Notes under the pieces: model-generated | Database searches by the model: none | What the model saw: the letters and a program-made list of their open reading frames with translations, nothing else | Told to the model about the DNA's origin: nothing | Assembly (NCBI RefSeq): GCF_034479555.1 | Contig: NZ_CP140151.1 | Span: 3,410,001-3,474,000 of the forward strand | From: Chromohalobacter canadensis | Lineage (GTDB): Bacteria > Pseudomonadota > Gammaproteobacteria > Pseudomonadales > Halomonadaceae | Direction: 5' to 3' | DNA length: 64,000 nucleotides | Part shown: positions 43,417-52,894 of the stretch, one piece after another | Layout: each line of letters opens with the position of its first letter | How positions within the stretch are numbered: position 1 is the stretch's first letter | Made by a program: the position numbers and the translations under genes

Positions 43417-44379
43417 ATGCAGCGTAATATTCCATTGGATATTCTTAAGCTGATATTGGCTGTTATCGTGGTGATTTCACATGCTGGGGTGTTGTGGGGA
43501 TATAGCGAATTGGGCTATCAACTGACCGTGGAGGGGTTGTTTCGTATCGTGGTGCCCATTTTTATGATCGTAAGCGGATATTTTTTCATCAGCGTGATTC
43601 GCTCGAGATCGCTCGTTATCTGGCTCAAGAAGGTCGTGGTGATGTATGCCTTCTGGATGCTGGTGTATGTTTATTTCTGGTGGGATATTCCGTCAACGAC
43701 ACCTTATGAAATTCTCAAGCTTTTGCGCGTGGCGGTCATGGGCTATCACCACCTGTGGTTTCTCTCGGCACTGATCGGGGCTGCCATTTTACTGTACATG
43801 CTGCGCAATCGCTCCGTTAAATTCCTGCTTGTATTGGCGTTGATGCTCTATGGCATGGGCGTTTTCTTCATGTATGCCGGTAATTACCATCTGTTTGCCG
43901 GCAGCGTGCTGGACAAGCTGTTCCATGAAGCCTGGTCCTATCGCAACTTCTTATTTTTCGGCTTCCCTTTCTTCTGTATCGGATATTTGCTGCGATCTGG
44001 GGAAGGGGCGCGCCAGCTAAATCGCCGTTATTACGCGATTTGGAGCCTGGCGGGCGCGCTCCTGTTACTGGGGGAATCCTATCTCAATTATGTCAGTCTC
44101 GAAGGGCTGCCACATTTCGATATGTATCTGAGTCTGCTGATCTTTTGCCCCGGGCTTTTCCTTTGGGTCTCGTCGATGCAGGTACCTGGCGACAGCACGT
44201 CCCTGGCGTATTACGCGACGGCGCTGTACTTCATTCATCCGCTTTTCATCTCGCTTTTCGAGGCACTCTCGTATCGGCCCGGCAACATGCTGGCGTTATT
44301 GGCACTGGCATCGTCGCTGGCGGCCGTGGTGTTGCTCAAAAGAAGTCGTAAGCGCCTGGGGTTTGCCTTCGGTGGATGA
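43417..44379 (+). CDS. acyltransferase family 3 membrane protein
   Basis: Protein of 320 residues with about ten hydrophobic helices, of the OafA/WecH acyltransferase-3 group: IPLDILKLILAVIVVISHAGVL at the start with the conserved His in the first helix, VPIFMIVSGYFFI, then GYHHLWFLSALIGA. It probably places O-acetyl or another acyl group on the polysaccharide at the inner membrane. The ATG has a GGGGAGG ribosome site. It lies between the polymerase and a GT4 enzyme in the same direction. Confidence 0.82.
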   Translation: MQRNIPLDILKLILAVIVVISHAGVLWGYSELGYQLTVEGLFRIVVPIFMIVSGYFFISVIRSRSLVIWLKKVVVMYAFWMLVYVYFWWDIPSTTPYEILKLLRVAVMGYHHLWFLSALIGAAILLYMLRNRSVKFLLVLALMLYGMGVFFMYAGNYHLFAGSVLDKLFHEAWSYRNFLFFGFPFFCIGYLLRSGEGARQLNRRYYAIWSLAGALLLLGESYLNYVSLEGLPHFDMYLSLLIFCPGLFLWVSSMQVPGDSTSLAYYATALYFIHPLFISLFEALSYRPGNMLALLALASSLAAVVLLKRSRKRLGFAFGG

Positions 44380-44432
44380 TCGTGCGCCGCACAACGTATG
44401 ACGATTACGTCGATTCAAGGATGCAATAGCTT

Positions 44433-45581
44433 ATGTTAGCCAAACCGCTGAATGTTCTGCATGTCATCACGGGCCTGGACGAGGGGGGGGCCGAGAGCTC
44501 GCTTTATCGGCTTTGTTATAATGATCGCTGTAACGTGCACCTTGTGGTGTGCTTGATGGACGCTGGCCAATACGGCCCGCGCTTCGACGCGGCGGGTATC
44601 GAGGTCGTGTATTTGTACATGCCGAGCGGCCGCGTGACGATCTCCGGCCTGTGGCGACTGTGGCGGGCCATTCACGCGTTCCGGCCGGATGTGGTGCAAA
44701 CTTGGATGTATCACGCCGACTTGGTCGGCGGCGTGATGGCGCGTCTGGCCGGGGTCAAGGCGGTCTGCTGGGGCATTCGCAACAGTAACTTGGTGCCCGG
44801 CGTGTCCAGGCGCAGTACGATCTGGGTCGCCAAGGCCTGTGGCTCTCTGTCGAGCGTGGTGCCGCATAGTATTGTGAGTTGTTCACAAAATGCGGTGGAG
44901 GTTCATCGTCAACTGCGTTATGCGGCTACGAAATTCGTAGTCGTGCCCAATGGCTACAATCTGTCACTGCTATCCCCTGATACCGAGGCACGGGCCCGGT
45001 TGCGTGCGGAGTGGGAGGTCGAAGGCGATATGCCGTTATTCGGCATGGTCGCGCGCTTTGATCCGCAAAAGGACCACGCCAATCTGATCGCTGCCTTGGC
45101 TCAGCTCAAAGGGCTGGGTTGGGACTTTCGCTGTGCGCTGATCGGCACCGGGCTGGATACTGACAACACCGAGCTTCTTCAACTGCTGGAGAAGCATGGG
45201 GTACGCGATCGGGTGCTGCTGATGGGGCGTCGCAGCGACATTCCGGCGGTAATGAATGCCCTTGACGTTCACGTACTGTCGTCCAGCTTTGGTGAGGCGT
45301 TTCCCAATGTATTGGCTGAGGCGATGGCATGCGGTACGCCGTGCGTCTCCACCGATGTTGGCGATGCTGCCTTTATCGTCGGCGATACCGGTTGGATCGT
45401 GCCGCCCAGTGATTCGCGGGTGCTGGCGGATCAATTGGCCATGGTGCTGGGCGAGCACGCCGACTCGGCGGCTTGGCAGGTGCGCCAGCAATGCGCGCAG
45501 CAACGCGTCGTCGATACCTTTAGCGTACAACGCATGATTGATGGTTTCAGCGCGGTTTGGCATCAGGCGGGTCACGTATGA
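44433..45581 (+). CDS. family 4 glycosyltransferase
   Basis: Protein of 382 residues, GT-B fold. It opens with VLHVITGLDEGGAESSLYRL, has VQTWMYHADLVGGVMARLAG, and carries the donor-binding motifs MVARFDPQKDH near residue 208 and SSFGEAFPNVLAEAMACGTPCVSTDVGD near residues 287-312. It transfers a sugar to the lipid-linked repeat. Its TGA overlaps the ATG of the next gene (ATGA at 45578-45581). The donor is unknown. Confidence 0.87.
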   Translation: MLAKPLNVLHVITGLDEGGAESSLYRLCYNDRCNVHLVVCLMDAGQYGPRFDAAGIEVVYLYMPSGRVTISGLWRLWRAIHAFRPDVVQTWMYHADLVGGVMARLAGVKAVCWGIRNSNLVPGVSRRSTIWVAKACGSLSSVVPHSIVSCSQNAVEVHRQLRYAATKFVVVPNGYNLSLLSPDTEARARLRAEWEVEGDMPLFGMVARFDPQKDHANLIAALAQLKGLGWDFRCALIGTGLDTDNTELLQLLEKHGVRDRVLLMGRRSDIPAVMNALDVHVLSSSFGEAFPNVLAEAMACGTPCVSTDVGDAAFIVGDTGWIVPPSDSRVLADQLAMVLGEHADSAAWQVRQQCAQQRVVDTFSVQRMIDGFSAVWHQAGHV

Positions 45582-46612
45582 ATGCTAACTGGATGACACG
45601 TTTAGCGCGTGCCGAGGGCGAGCCGCTGCGTCCACCGGCTTTCGTTATTTCCCTGGACTTCGAGCTGCACTGGGGGATGTCAGACATCGTAACTACACCC
45701 GAGCACCCGTATGTGCGCCAGTTGCTTGGCGCGCGACGCGCGGTGCCGGCGATGCTCGACCTGTTCCGCGAGCGCCATATTCGCGCGACTTGGGCCACGG
45801 TGGGCTATTTGTTCGCCGAGGACCGCGCGACGCTGAAGCGCTTTTCGCCCACGCGGCGCCCGCATTACGCCAATCCGGCGCGTGATAACTATCGGCTGGA
45901 GATTGGGGACGACGAGGCCAGCGATCCGCTGCATTACGCCCGTTCGCTGGTCGATCTGATCGCGCAGACGCCGGGCCAAGAGATCGCCTCGTATACCTTC
46001 TCGCATTACTACTGCCATGAAGAAGGCCAGACGCCGGAAGACTTCAAGGCCGATCTCGCGGCGGCGATGGCCATCGCTGAGCATGTCGGGCATCGCCCGA
46101 GTTCGTTGGTCTTGCCGCGTAATCAGGTCGACGAGGACTATCTGGCGCCAATGCGTGAGGTGGGCTTTCGTTGTTATCGCGGCAATCCGCAGCGCGCGGG
46201 ATTCTCGCGTCATCAACGCGACGCAACCTTTCGAGGCGCGCTGCGCTTGCTGGATAGCTACGTCGATTTGACTGGGCACCACGGCATCAAGTGGCGCGAT
46301 CTCAAGGGCGACCCACTGGATATCCCGGCTAGCATGTTTCTGCGTCCCCGCCGTGGGGTGCCGCAGTTGGATGCGCTACGGCTGAGACGCATCAAGAACG
46401 CCATGCGTCGTGCCGCCAAGCGTGGCGAGATATTCCATCTGTGGTGGCATCCACACAACTTTGGCGGGGATACCGATGCCAACCTGCGTGATCTCGCCGC
46501 TATCATCGGCTATTTCCAGTCGCTTTCCATCGAATACGGCATGCGCTCGATGTCGATGGGCGACGTCTTGATGCGTCACGAACAGGCCACGACAGCCCCC
46601 TCGACGACCTAG
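45578..46612 (+). CDS. polysaccharide deacetylase (CE4/NodB-like)
   Basis: Protein of 344 residues. The NodB signature begins with VISLDFELHWG (Asp27 and Glu29 in the metal/base positions), followed by RATWATVGYLF and the zinc-binding ASYTFSHYYCHEE segment near residue 140. No signal peptide is seen, so it may act in the cytoplasm on a nucleotide sugar or lipid-linked precursor, unlike PgaB-type exported enzymes. It could remove N-acetyl groups or act on a related amide. The start overlaps the upstream stop, so it is coupled to the GT4 gene. Confidence 0.8.
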   Translation: MNANWMTRLARAEGEPLRPPAFVISLDFELHWGMSDIVTTPEHPYVRQLLGARRAVPAMLDLFRERHIRATWATVGYLFAEDRATLKRFSPTRRPHYANPARDNYRLEIGDDEASDPLHYARSLVDLIAQTPGQEIASYTFSHYYCHEEGQTPEDFKADLAAAMAIAEHVGHRPSSLVLPRNQVDEDYLAPMREVGFRCYRGNPQRAGFSRHQRDATFRGALRLLDSYVDLTGHHGIKWRDLKGDPLDIPASMFLRPRRGVPQLDALRLRRIKNAMRRAAKRGEIFHLWWHPHNFGGDTDANLRDLAAIIGYFQSLSIEYGMRSMSMGDVLMRHEQATTAPSTT

Positions 46613-46780
46613 CACCTAACCGCACACGCGGCGCACGTCTTCAAGACACTCGATCAATGCTTGCCAACGCGCTTTCGCGCGAGGGCCGGGGAGGCTTTGT
46701 CTTCACTTCAAGAACGGGTCTTCAAAAACGGGCTTTCAAGATGCCCCACAGACGCTCTCCACTGCAGAGGATTTGTTTCC

Positions 46781-47926
46781 ATGAACGATAAAACGATTGT
46801 GCTGGTTTCCAACACGTCCTGGTCTCTCTACAACTTCTGCCAGGGGTTTTTGAGGGCGCTAGAAAGACGCGGCTTTCGTGTGGTGTGTCTGGTGCCCGAC
46901 GACGACTATTCGCAACGCTTGCTCGATGAATTCGACGTCACCCTGCACAGCATGCCCATGGACGGCAAGAGCACTTCTCCTACGCGGGAGGGAAAGTGTC
47001 TGTTCTGGTTGTACGGTCAGTTGCGCGAGCTGCGGCCCGCCTTCGTTTTCAACTTTACGATCAAGGCCAATCTCTATGCGGGCCTGGCTTGCCGTGCCCT
47101 GAGAATTCCGTATGCCAATACCATCACCGGACTTGGGACGGCCTTCCTGCATGACAGCCCCTTGTTTCGCCAAGTGCGACGGCTTTACGGCTTCGCCAAT
47201 GCCGGGGCGAGGCGGGTGTTCTTCCTGAACCCCGATGACCGTGCTGTCTTCGAGCGCCAAGGCATGTTGCAAAAAGTCGACTGGGGAATGCTGCCGGGCG
47301 CGGGGGTCGATGTAACGCGCTTTGCGTTCACGCCGTTGCCTCAGGAAGGGCCCTTCACCTTTGTGTTGATCGCGCGACTGCTGGGCGACAAGGGCGTGCG
47401 TGAGTACACCGCGGCGGCCGAGCAAGTGCGTTTGGAAAATCCCGAGACGCGTTTTTTGATCGTTGGGCCCAAGGGCGTCAGCAATCGCACGGCGATCGAC
47501 GACGAGGAGATCGAGGCTTGGCGCGAGCGGGGGGTCGTTGAATACGTCGGTGCCCAGGACGATGTGCGGCCCTGGCTCGCCCAGTCTCATGTACTGGTGC
47601 TGCCGTCCTACCGCGAGGGCTTGCCGACCACCGTATTGGAGGCGGGTGCGATGGGGCGGCCGACCATCGCCACCGACGTGCCGGGGTGTCGCCATGCCGT
47701 GACTGACGGTGAAACCGGTTGGCTGTGTCGCGTCAAGGACGTCGAGTCGCTGGCGGCGCGCATGCGTGCGTGCCTGGTAATGACGCCTTGGGCACTTTCC
47801 CGCGTAGGTGTGGCGGCACGTCGACGCGCCGAAAAGGAATTCTCGCAGGACATCGTCGTGGCGGGATATCTGGCCTGTCTCGAGGCCGATCTGATGAATC
47901 ACCAACACATGAAAATGGAGGCATGA
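46781..47926 (+). CDS. family 4 glycosyltransferase (PglA/WbpU-like)
   Basis: Protein of 381 residues, GT-B fold. The N-terminal FNFTIKANLYAGLACRALRI..NTITGLGTAFL pattern is shared with enzymes that use UDP-GalNAc or similar donors and add the second sugar of a lipid-linked glycan. The C-terminal half has LIARLLGDKGVREY and PSYREGLPTTVLEAGAMGRPTIATDVPGC. It sits directly before galE, which could provide UDP-galactose or UDP-GalNAc. The ATG at 46781 has GAGG ten bases upstream; an earlier in-frame start would lack the family's N-terminus. Confidence 0.83.
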   Translation: MNDKTIVLVSNTSWSLYNFCQGFLRALERRGFRVVCLVPDDDYSQRLLDEFDVTLHSMPMDGKSTSPTREGKCLFWLYGQLRELRPAFVFNFTIKANLYAGLACRALRIPYANTITGLGTAFLHDSPLFRQVRRLYGFANAGARRVFFLNPDDRAVFERQGMLQKVDWGMLPGAGVDVTRFAFTPLPQEGPFTFVLIARLLGDKGVREYTAAAEQVRLENPETRFLIVGPKGVSNRTAIDDEEIEAWRERGVVEYVGAQDDVRPWLAQSHVLVLPSYREGLPTTVLEAGAMGRPTIATDVPGCRHAVTDGETGWLCRVKDVESLAARMRACLVMTPWALSRVGVAARRRAEKEFSQDIVVAGYLACLEADLMNHQHMKMEA

Positions 47927-49047
47927 TGGCGATATTAGTGACGGGCGGCGCCGGCTACATCGGCTCGCATATGGTGCTGCGACTCATGGAGGTCGGCCAC
48001 GACGTGGTCGTGATCGACAACCTCTGCAATGCCTCGCGTGAGTCGCTGGAGCGCGTCTCACAATTGACCGGCAAAGAAGTGACCTTCATCGAGGGCGACA
48101 TCCGCGATCGCTCGCTGTTGGATTACGTTTTTGCGGATTTCGAGATCAGCGATGTGTTGCACTTTGCCGGACTCAAATCCGTGGGGGAGAGCGTCAACGA
48201 GCCGTTGGCGTATTTCGAGAATAATGTGGCGGGCACCATCACGCTGTGCCAGGCCATGATGGCGGCGGGAGTTTACCGTTTGGTGTTCAGTTCCTCGGCG
48301 ACGGTGTACGGCGATGCTACGCACATGCCGTTGAGCGAGAGCGCGCCCACCGGTCAGCCGACCAATGCCTACGGGCATTCCAAGCTGATGGTTGAGGAGG
48401 TGTTGCGCAAGTTGGCGCGGGCCGATCCACGCTGGTCGATAGCACTGCTGCGCTACTTCAATCCCGTGGGGGCGCATCCCAGCGGGCTCATCGGCGAGGA
48501 CCCGTCGGGTAAGCCCAATAACCTGCTGCCGTTTATCTCCCAGGTGGCGATCGGGCGTCTGCCGGCGTTGTCGATCTTCGGCGACGACTATCCGACGCCC
48601 GACGGTACCGGCGTGCGCGACTATATCCATGTCATGGATCTGGTCGAGGGGCATCTGGCGGCGATGCGCGTGCTGGCGGATCGTCCGGGGGTTAATGTTT
48701 GGAACCTGGGCACCGGTCAGGGGTATTCCGTGCTCGAGATGGTGCGGGCTTTCGAGATGATCTCGCAGCGCGACGTGGCGTATCGCATCGTGCCGCGCCG
48801 CGACGGGGACATCGCCGAATGCTGGGCGGATGCCTCGCTGGCCGCGCATGAGTTGGGCTGGAAAGCTCAGCGGGGCCTAACCGACATGATCGCCGATACC
48901 TGGCGCTGGCAGTCGAGCAATCCCGAAGGTTACCCAAGCAAAAGTGTGGTGCGACGCGACAGCCTCGGCAAGCCCGGCGGCGTGGCCAATGCCTTGCCGA
49001 AGATCTACCTCATCGACACCGCACGTGCCAACCGGGCGGCCTCGTGA
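47926..49047 (+). CDS. galE: UDP-glucose 4-epimerase with a C-terminal extension
   Basis: Protein of 373 residues of the extended SDR family. The NAD motif is VTGGAGYIGSHM at the N-terminus. Ser-Ala-Thr precede the catalytic Tyr in NAYGHSKLMVEE, and YFNPVGAHPSG and GVRDYIHVMDLVEGH follow as in GalE. It interconverts UDP-glucose and UDP-galactose (or the GlcNAc forms), feeding the adjacent glycosyltransferases. GalE proteins usually end shortly after the WQ..NP.GY motif, but here about 37 residues follow. The ATG at 47926 is favoured over 47923 because GGAGG lies four bases before it; both overlap the upstream stop. Confidence 0.9.
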   Translation: MAILVTGGAGYIGSHMVLRLMEVGHDVVVIDNLCNASRESLERVSQLTGKEVTFIEGDIRDRSLLDYVFADFEISDVLHFAGLKSVGESVNEPLAYFENNVAGTITLCQAMMAAGVYRLVFSSSATVYGDATHMPLSESAPTGQPTNAYGHSKLMVEEVLRKLARADPRWSIALLRYFNPVGAHPSGLIGEDPSGKPNNLLPFISQVAIGRLPALSIFGDDYPTPDGTGVRDYIHVMDLVEGHLAAMRVLADRPGVNVWNLGTGQGYSVLEMVRAFEMISQRDVAYRIVPRRDGDIAECWADASLAAHELGWKAQRGLTDMIADTWRWQSSNPEGYPSKSVVRRDSLGKPGGVANALPKIYLIDTARANRAAS

Positions 49048-49098
49048 CGGTTTGTCCTACCAATTAGCAGTCAATTTTCAGCACCAGGAAGAAGCCTT

Positions 49099-50868
49099 AT
49101 GTCCAAAGTTTTATACGCTTGCAGTCGAAAATCAGGTTTCAGTTATAGTACCAAGGAAAAGCTGAATGAAATTTGTAATCAGCTTGTTCCAGACAATATC
49201 GATGCTCCGAAACCTCATGTAGTACGTGTCGAAGATGATTTGGCATATGCTGTATGCATGGATAGTGGCGCCCTCCAAGAGTCCCGGATGAGCTTGTTTC
49301 TTGGGTTTCTATATGAGAAACACAAAGTGCGCTGGGATGAACCCGGGAAAAACTATCCAGATGGTAATTATGCCTTGTTTAGGGTTGATGAGGCCGAGCT
49401 TGAAGTGGTGAGCGATTGTGTTGGGACTAGAACGGTCTGGTATTACCATGATGAAGAGATTTTTATTGCATCAACATCGCAACGCGCAATAATTATGTTC
49501 CTTGGGACATTTGAATTTGATGAAAGAGTGGTTCCGTGGATGCTATCGACAGGCTCGCTGGGTCCGCAGTTTTCTTGGGATAAAAGAATCAAGCGCCTGC
49601 CAGTCGATAGTTCTTTATCGCTTGACAAGAAGTCATGGCGCACCTCTGTCACTCAAACACCCATTAACTTTTCTGTGGTTAGTCGTAAGAGGGAAGGCCA
49701 TAAGAAGTTATTGACTGATGCGATCAGTCAAACTATGGAGTCTCTTGAGAGTGTCGATTTTGAGCGATGGGTGCTACCGCTATCTGGGGGTTATGATAGT
49801 CGAGGAATCTTGTTATCTATAAAAAATACTATAGGGGCACCAGATAATCTGAAGGCGATAACGTGGGGTTTAGAAAAATCGCAGAATGAAAAAGACAATG
49901 ATGCTTATGTGGCTAAGGAGCTAGCTCGTTCCGTAGGAGTTCAGCATAAATACTATCATACAGATATCTCTCCAGAGCCGCTTGAGGTGGTTTTCGATCG
50001 ATTCCTTTTTTGCAGTGAAGGTCGTGTTGACCATATTGCTGGGTACATGGATGGTATGGATATCTGGAAACAACTCCATGATGAGGGGGTGAATGGAGTC
50101 ATTAGGGGTGATGAAGGTTTTGGAGAGTACCCAGCTTCATCAGAGTTGGCCGTTAGGCATTTAGCCGGTTGTGGTTTGTGTTCCGACTACAAAAACTTAT
50201 CGAAAGTTATTAATGAGTTTGGATTTTCCCCTCAAGAAATGCCAGTTGAATTACGCCAAAAAGAAGGGGAGGCATTTTACGCATGGCGAGATCGACTTCA
50301 CCAAGAATATCGTATTCCCACCGTTCTTGCGGCCCTGTCGGATATCAAATACTCGTATTTAGAGCAAATAAACCCTTTGCTTTCCAGGTCAGTGCTAGAT
50401 GCCGTTAGAAGCTTTCCCGACAATCTTAGGACGGATAAGCATCTGTTAAAGAACATCGTTGAATCTATGGAGCCGAGAGTCCCATTTGCCGTTAAAGTCG
50501 CAAATGCTAACCCTAAAGACATACTCCGAGGGAAAGCGTGCGTCGACCTTATGAGGTCAGAGATTAGTAGCAATTATTCGTCTGATCTGTTCGGGCCTGG
50601 TTTTGCAGATAAAATTATTAGTGGAATAAAAGTTGGGGAGGATGAGTTGAGGAAACGGAGCATGAAAGGACTGGTAAGTTCGTTTGTGCCGATCTCAATA
50701 AAGAACCGACTGCGTGATACGGTCGCTCGCCCATCAGTCGATGGTAACGTCCTTGCATTTAGAGTCTTTATGGTTATAAAAATGCATAAGATGTTAACCT
50801 CTGACTCTTCGAAAGCGGCCAACTTGCAATACCGTGCGACAGACGAGGCACGCGCTGCTACTGGTTAA
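49099..50868 (+). CDS. asparagine-synthase-like protein lacking the glutaminase cysteine
   Basis: Protein of 589 residues. Residues 1-190 resemble the Ntn-type glutaminase domain (DGNYALFRVDEAELEVVSDCVGTRTVWYY, then IASTSQRAI), but there is no Cys at position 2, so glutamine hydrolysis is unlikely. From residue 225 there is an ATP pyrophosphatase domain with the PP-loop LSGGYDSRG and later VIRGDEGFGEYPAS. Such proteins form amide or lactam bonds by adenylating a carboxylate. In a polysaccharide locus it might amidate a uronic acid or attach an amino compound. The gene is AT-rich compared with galE and was probably acquired separately. The role is uncertain. Confidence 0.68.
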   Translation: MSKVLYACSRKSGFSYSTKEKLNEICNQLVPDNIDAPKPHVVRVEDDLAYAVCMDSGALQESRMSLFLGFLYEKHKVRWDEPGKNYPDGNYALFRVDEAELEVVSDCVGTRTVWYYHDEEIFIASTSQRAIIMFLGTFEFDERVVPWMLSTGSLGPQFSWDKRIKRLPVDSSLSLDKKSWRTSVTQTPINFSVVSRKREGHKKLLTDAISQTMESLESVDFERWVLPLSGGYDSRGILLSIKNTIGAPDNLKAITWGLEKSQNEKDNDAYVAKELARSVGVQHKYYHTDISPEPLEVVFDRFLFCSEGRVDHIAGYMDGMDIWKQLHDEGVNGVIRGDEGFGEYPASSELAVRHLAGCGLCSDYKNLSKVINEFGFSPQEMPVELRQKEGEAFYAWRDRLHQEYRIPTVLAALSDIKYSYLEQINPLLSRSVLDAVRSFPDNLRTDKHLLKNIVESMEPRVPFAVKVANANPKDILRGKACVDLMRSEISSNYSSDLFGPGFADKIISGIKVGEDELRKRSMKGLVSSFVPISIKNRLRDTVARPSVDGNVLAFRVFMVIKMHKMLTSDSSKAANLQYRATDEARAATG

Positions 50869-51053
50869 AGACTAGTTAAAGTCTGGTTAAAGCTTCGCTG
50901 ATTAATATCCGGGGATCAGGTGATCTACTTTATAAAGCTCCAGCGAATTCGATTTCACGCAATGATAACGAGGCTAATGTGAGCGGATTTCTAGAGGTTC
51001 GGGGTCTATTAAATAAGATAGCAAGTCCATGTCTCGTCGCAGGGATTCCATAT

Positions 51054-51926
51054 ATGCATTCGGTTATAAAGCTGGTGAGGCCACACCAGTACCTCAAGAA
51101 TGGTTTTGTGCTAGTCGGGCCGTTATTTGCCCATCAGTGGGATCTTTTCACACTCTCTCAAGCGCTGCTGGCTTTTCTGGCGTTCTGCTGCATGGCGAGT
51201 GCGGTGTATGTGCTCAACGACATCATGGATATCGAGGCGGATCGGGCCCACCCGGTGAAGTGTCGTCGTCCCTTGCCTAGTGGTGCCATTTCCCCGCGTG
51301 CGGCCAAACAGCTGCTTGGTGGACTGATAGCCGCATCGATGATGCTAGCAATGTTGGTTAGCGGCTGGGTCACTCTGTTTGTAGCAACTTATTTTGTCAT
51401 CAACATCTTTTACTCTTGGCGCCTTAAGCACATCGTGATCCTCGATGTATTCTTGATCTCGTCCGGCTTCATGCTGCGCATTCTGGCCGGCACGGTGGGG
51501 TTAGGCATCGCGCCGTCCGCGTGGCTGCTGCTGTGCGGTCTGATGGTCACATTGTTCCTGGGCTTCTCCAAGCGACGCGCCGAGCTACTGATGCTCGAGA
51601 GTAACGAGCACTGTAACGGAGGGCTGACCCGCCGTGTGTTGGATGATTATAGTCCGGCCATGCTTGAGCAGTTCATTGCTGTCACTGCTGCATGCACGGT
51701 CCTTGCCTACGGCCTCTATACTGTTTCCCCAAAGACGATCGCCCTGCATGGAAGTGATGGTTTGATCTACACCTTGCCCTTCGTGGTGTATGGCATCTTT
51801 CGCTATCTTTACCTGCTGCATCAACAGTCCAAAGGCAATGATACGGCCAAGGACCTGGTCATCGACCACCATCTGTTGGCGACGGTCGTGGGCTGGGTGG
51901 GGTCGACCCTGTGGGTCCTAACATGA
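51054..51926 (+). CDS. UbiA-family polyprenyl-phosphate phosphoribosyltransferase (DPPR-synthase-like)
   Basis: Protein of about 290 residues with eight to nine membrane helices. The motif NDIMDIEADRAHPVKCRRP at residues 55-73 is the form of the UbiA first Asp-rich motif seen in decaprenyl-phosphate phosphoribosyltransferases such as Rv3806c, and SKRRAELLML near residue 185 is the second. It would join phosphoribosyl pyrophosphate to a polyprenyl phosphate, the first step toward polyprenyl-phosphoryl arabinose. The ATG at 51054 has AGGGA upstream; a GTG at 50979 would add 25 residues. Its stop overlaps the next start. The following genes supply most of the remaining pathway. Confidence 0.82.
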   Translation: MHSVIKLVRPHQYLKNGFVLVGPLFAHQWDLFTLSQALLAFLAFCCMASAVYVLNDIMDIEADRAHPVKCRRPLPSGAISPRAAKQLLGGLIAASMMLAMLVSGWVTLFVATYFVINIFYSWRLKHIVILDVFLISSGFMLRILAGTVGLGIAPSAWLLLCGLMVTLFLGFSKRRAELLMLESNEHCNGGLTRRVLDDYSPAMLEQFIAVTAACTVLAYGLYTVSPKTIALHGSDGLIYTLPFVVYGIFRYLYLLHQQSKGNDTAKDLVIDHHLLATVVGWVGSTLWVLT

Positions 51927-52894
51927 TGGCGGAGGTGAATTACCTGGAAGGGTGGCGGCTGCGGGCGCTGATCCTCTCCATCGTGGCCGCCACCGCCGGC
52001 TACCTGGCGTTTTCCCTGTGGGGAGGCTGGAATGAGGTGGTAGCTGCCTTCGTGCGGATAGGCCTGATAGGCACGCTGATCGCCCTATGCTTGTCGCTGC
52101 TGAACTACGCTCTGCGGTTCTGGCGCTGGCAGCTCTACTTGTCGCAGTTGGGGCATCGCGTGGCCTGGCCGCCGAGCCTGCGAATCTATCTCAGTGGCTT
52201 TGCCCTGACGACCACGCCTGGTAAGGCGGGGGAGGCTTTCAGGGGCGTACTCCTCAAGCAACGTGGGGTACCGTTCCCGGCGACCTTCGCTGCCTTCATC
52301 AGCGAGCGCCTTTCCGACCTCGTTGCCATCGTGCTGCTCACCCTGGTGGGGCTGGCCCAATACCCCCAGGCGCGGAGCATTGTGCTTGCCGGGGTATTGG
52401 GGATCGTGGTGGTGCTGGCCTGCCTGTCGAGCAAGACCCTGCTGGACAGGCTGCATCGTTGGGCCTCGGCTCGCCAGGGCAAGCTGATGGCCTTGGTTAT
52501 CCATGTCAGCGAGATGCTGGGGGGCGCGCGCCGCTGCCATCGTCCCGGCCTGCTGGGCGTCGCTACCGTGATCAGCGTGATCGCCTGGGGGGCGGAGGCA
52601 CTGGCGTTCTACTGGATGTTGGGCTGGCTCGATGCCGACATATCACTGTCGTTTGCCATCTTCGTTTATGCGCTGTCGATGCTGGCCGGCGCTCTGAGCT
52701 TCCTGCCGGGCGGCCTAGGGAGCGCCGAAGCGGTGATGGTTTCGCTGCTGATCCTCAAGGGCATGACTATGCCTGCAGCCATTGCGGCGACGGTATTCAT
52801 TCGCCTGGCAACGCTGTGGTTTGCGGTGATGATCGGCCTGGTGGCCCTGGTCCGCAGCCGTCATGGTGAAGCGCCTGCGGAGGAGACAGCATGA
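51923..52894 (+). CDS. flippase-like (LPG-synthase transmembrane) protein
   Basis: Protein of about 323 residues with some eight membrane helices, of the PF03706 type (lysylphosphatidylglycerol synthase TM region/flippase-like). Typical segments are SLLNYALRFWRWQLYL, LTTTPGKAGEAFRGVLLKQRG and SFLPGGLGSAEAVMVSLL. Its exact function in glycan loci is not settled. Lying inside a putative arabinosyl-lipid operon, between the phosphoribosyltransferase and the oxidase, it may move the polyprenyl-phosphoryl arabinose across the membrane. It overlaps both neighbours by four bases. Confidence 0.78.
   Translation: MMAEVNYLEGWRLRALILSIVAATAGYLAFSLWGGWNEVVAAFVRIGLIGTLIALCLSLLNYALRFWRWQLYLSQLGHRVAWPPSLRIYLSGFALTTTPGKAGEAFRGVLLKQRGVPFPATFAAFISERLSDLVAIVLLTLVGLAQYPQARSIVLAGVLGIVVVLACLSSKTLLDRLHRWASARQGKLMALVIHVSEMLGGARRCHRPGLLGVATVISVIAWGAEALAFYWMLGWLDADISLSFAIFVYALSMLAGALSFLPGGLGSAEAVMVSLLILKGMTMPAAIAATVFIRLATLWFAVMIGLVALVRSRHGEAPAEETA

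Noticed and set aside
46859-47908. Minus-strand open frame of about 350 codons opposite a GT4 gene
   Set aside because: The plus-strand frame has a full set of GT4 motifs and fits the operon; the opposite frame is rich in Arg, His and Gln, as in shadow frames.
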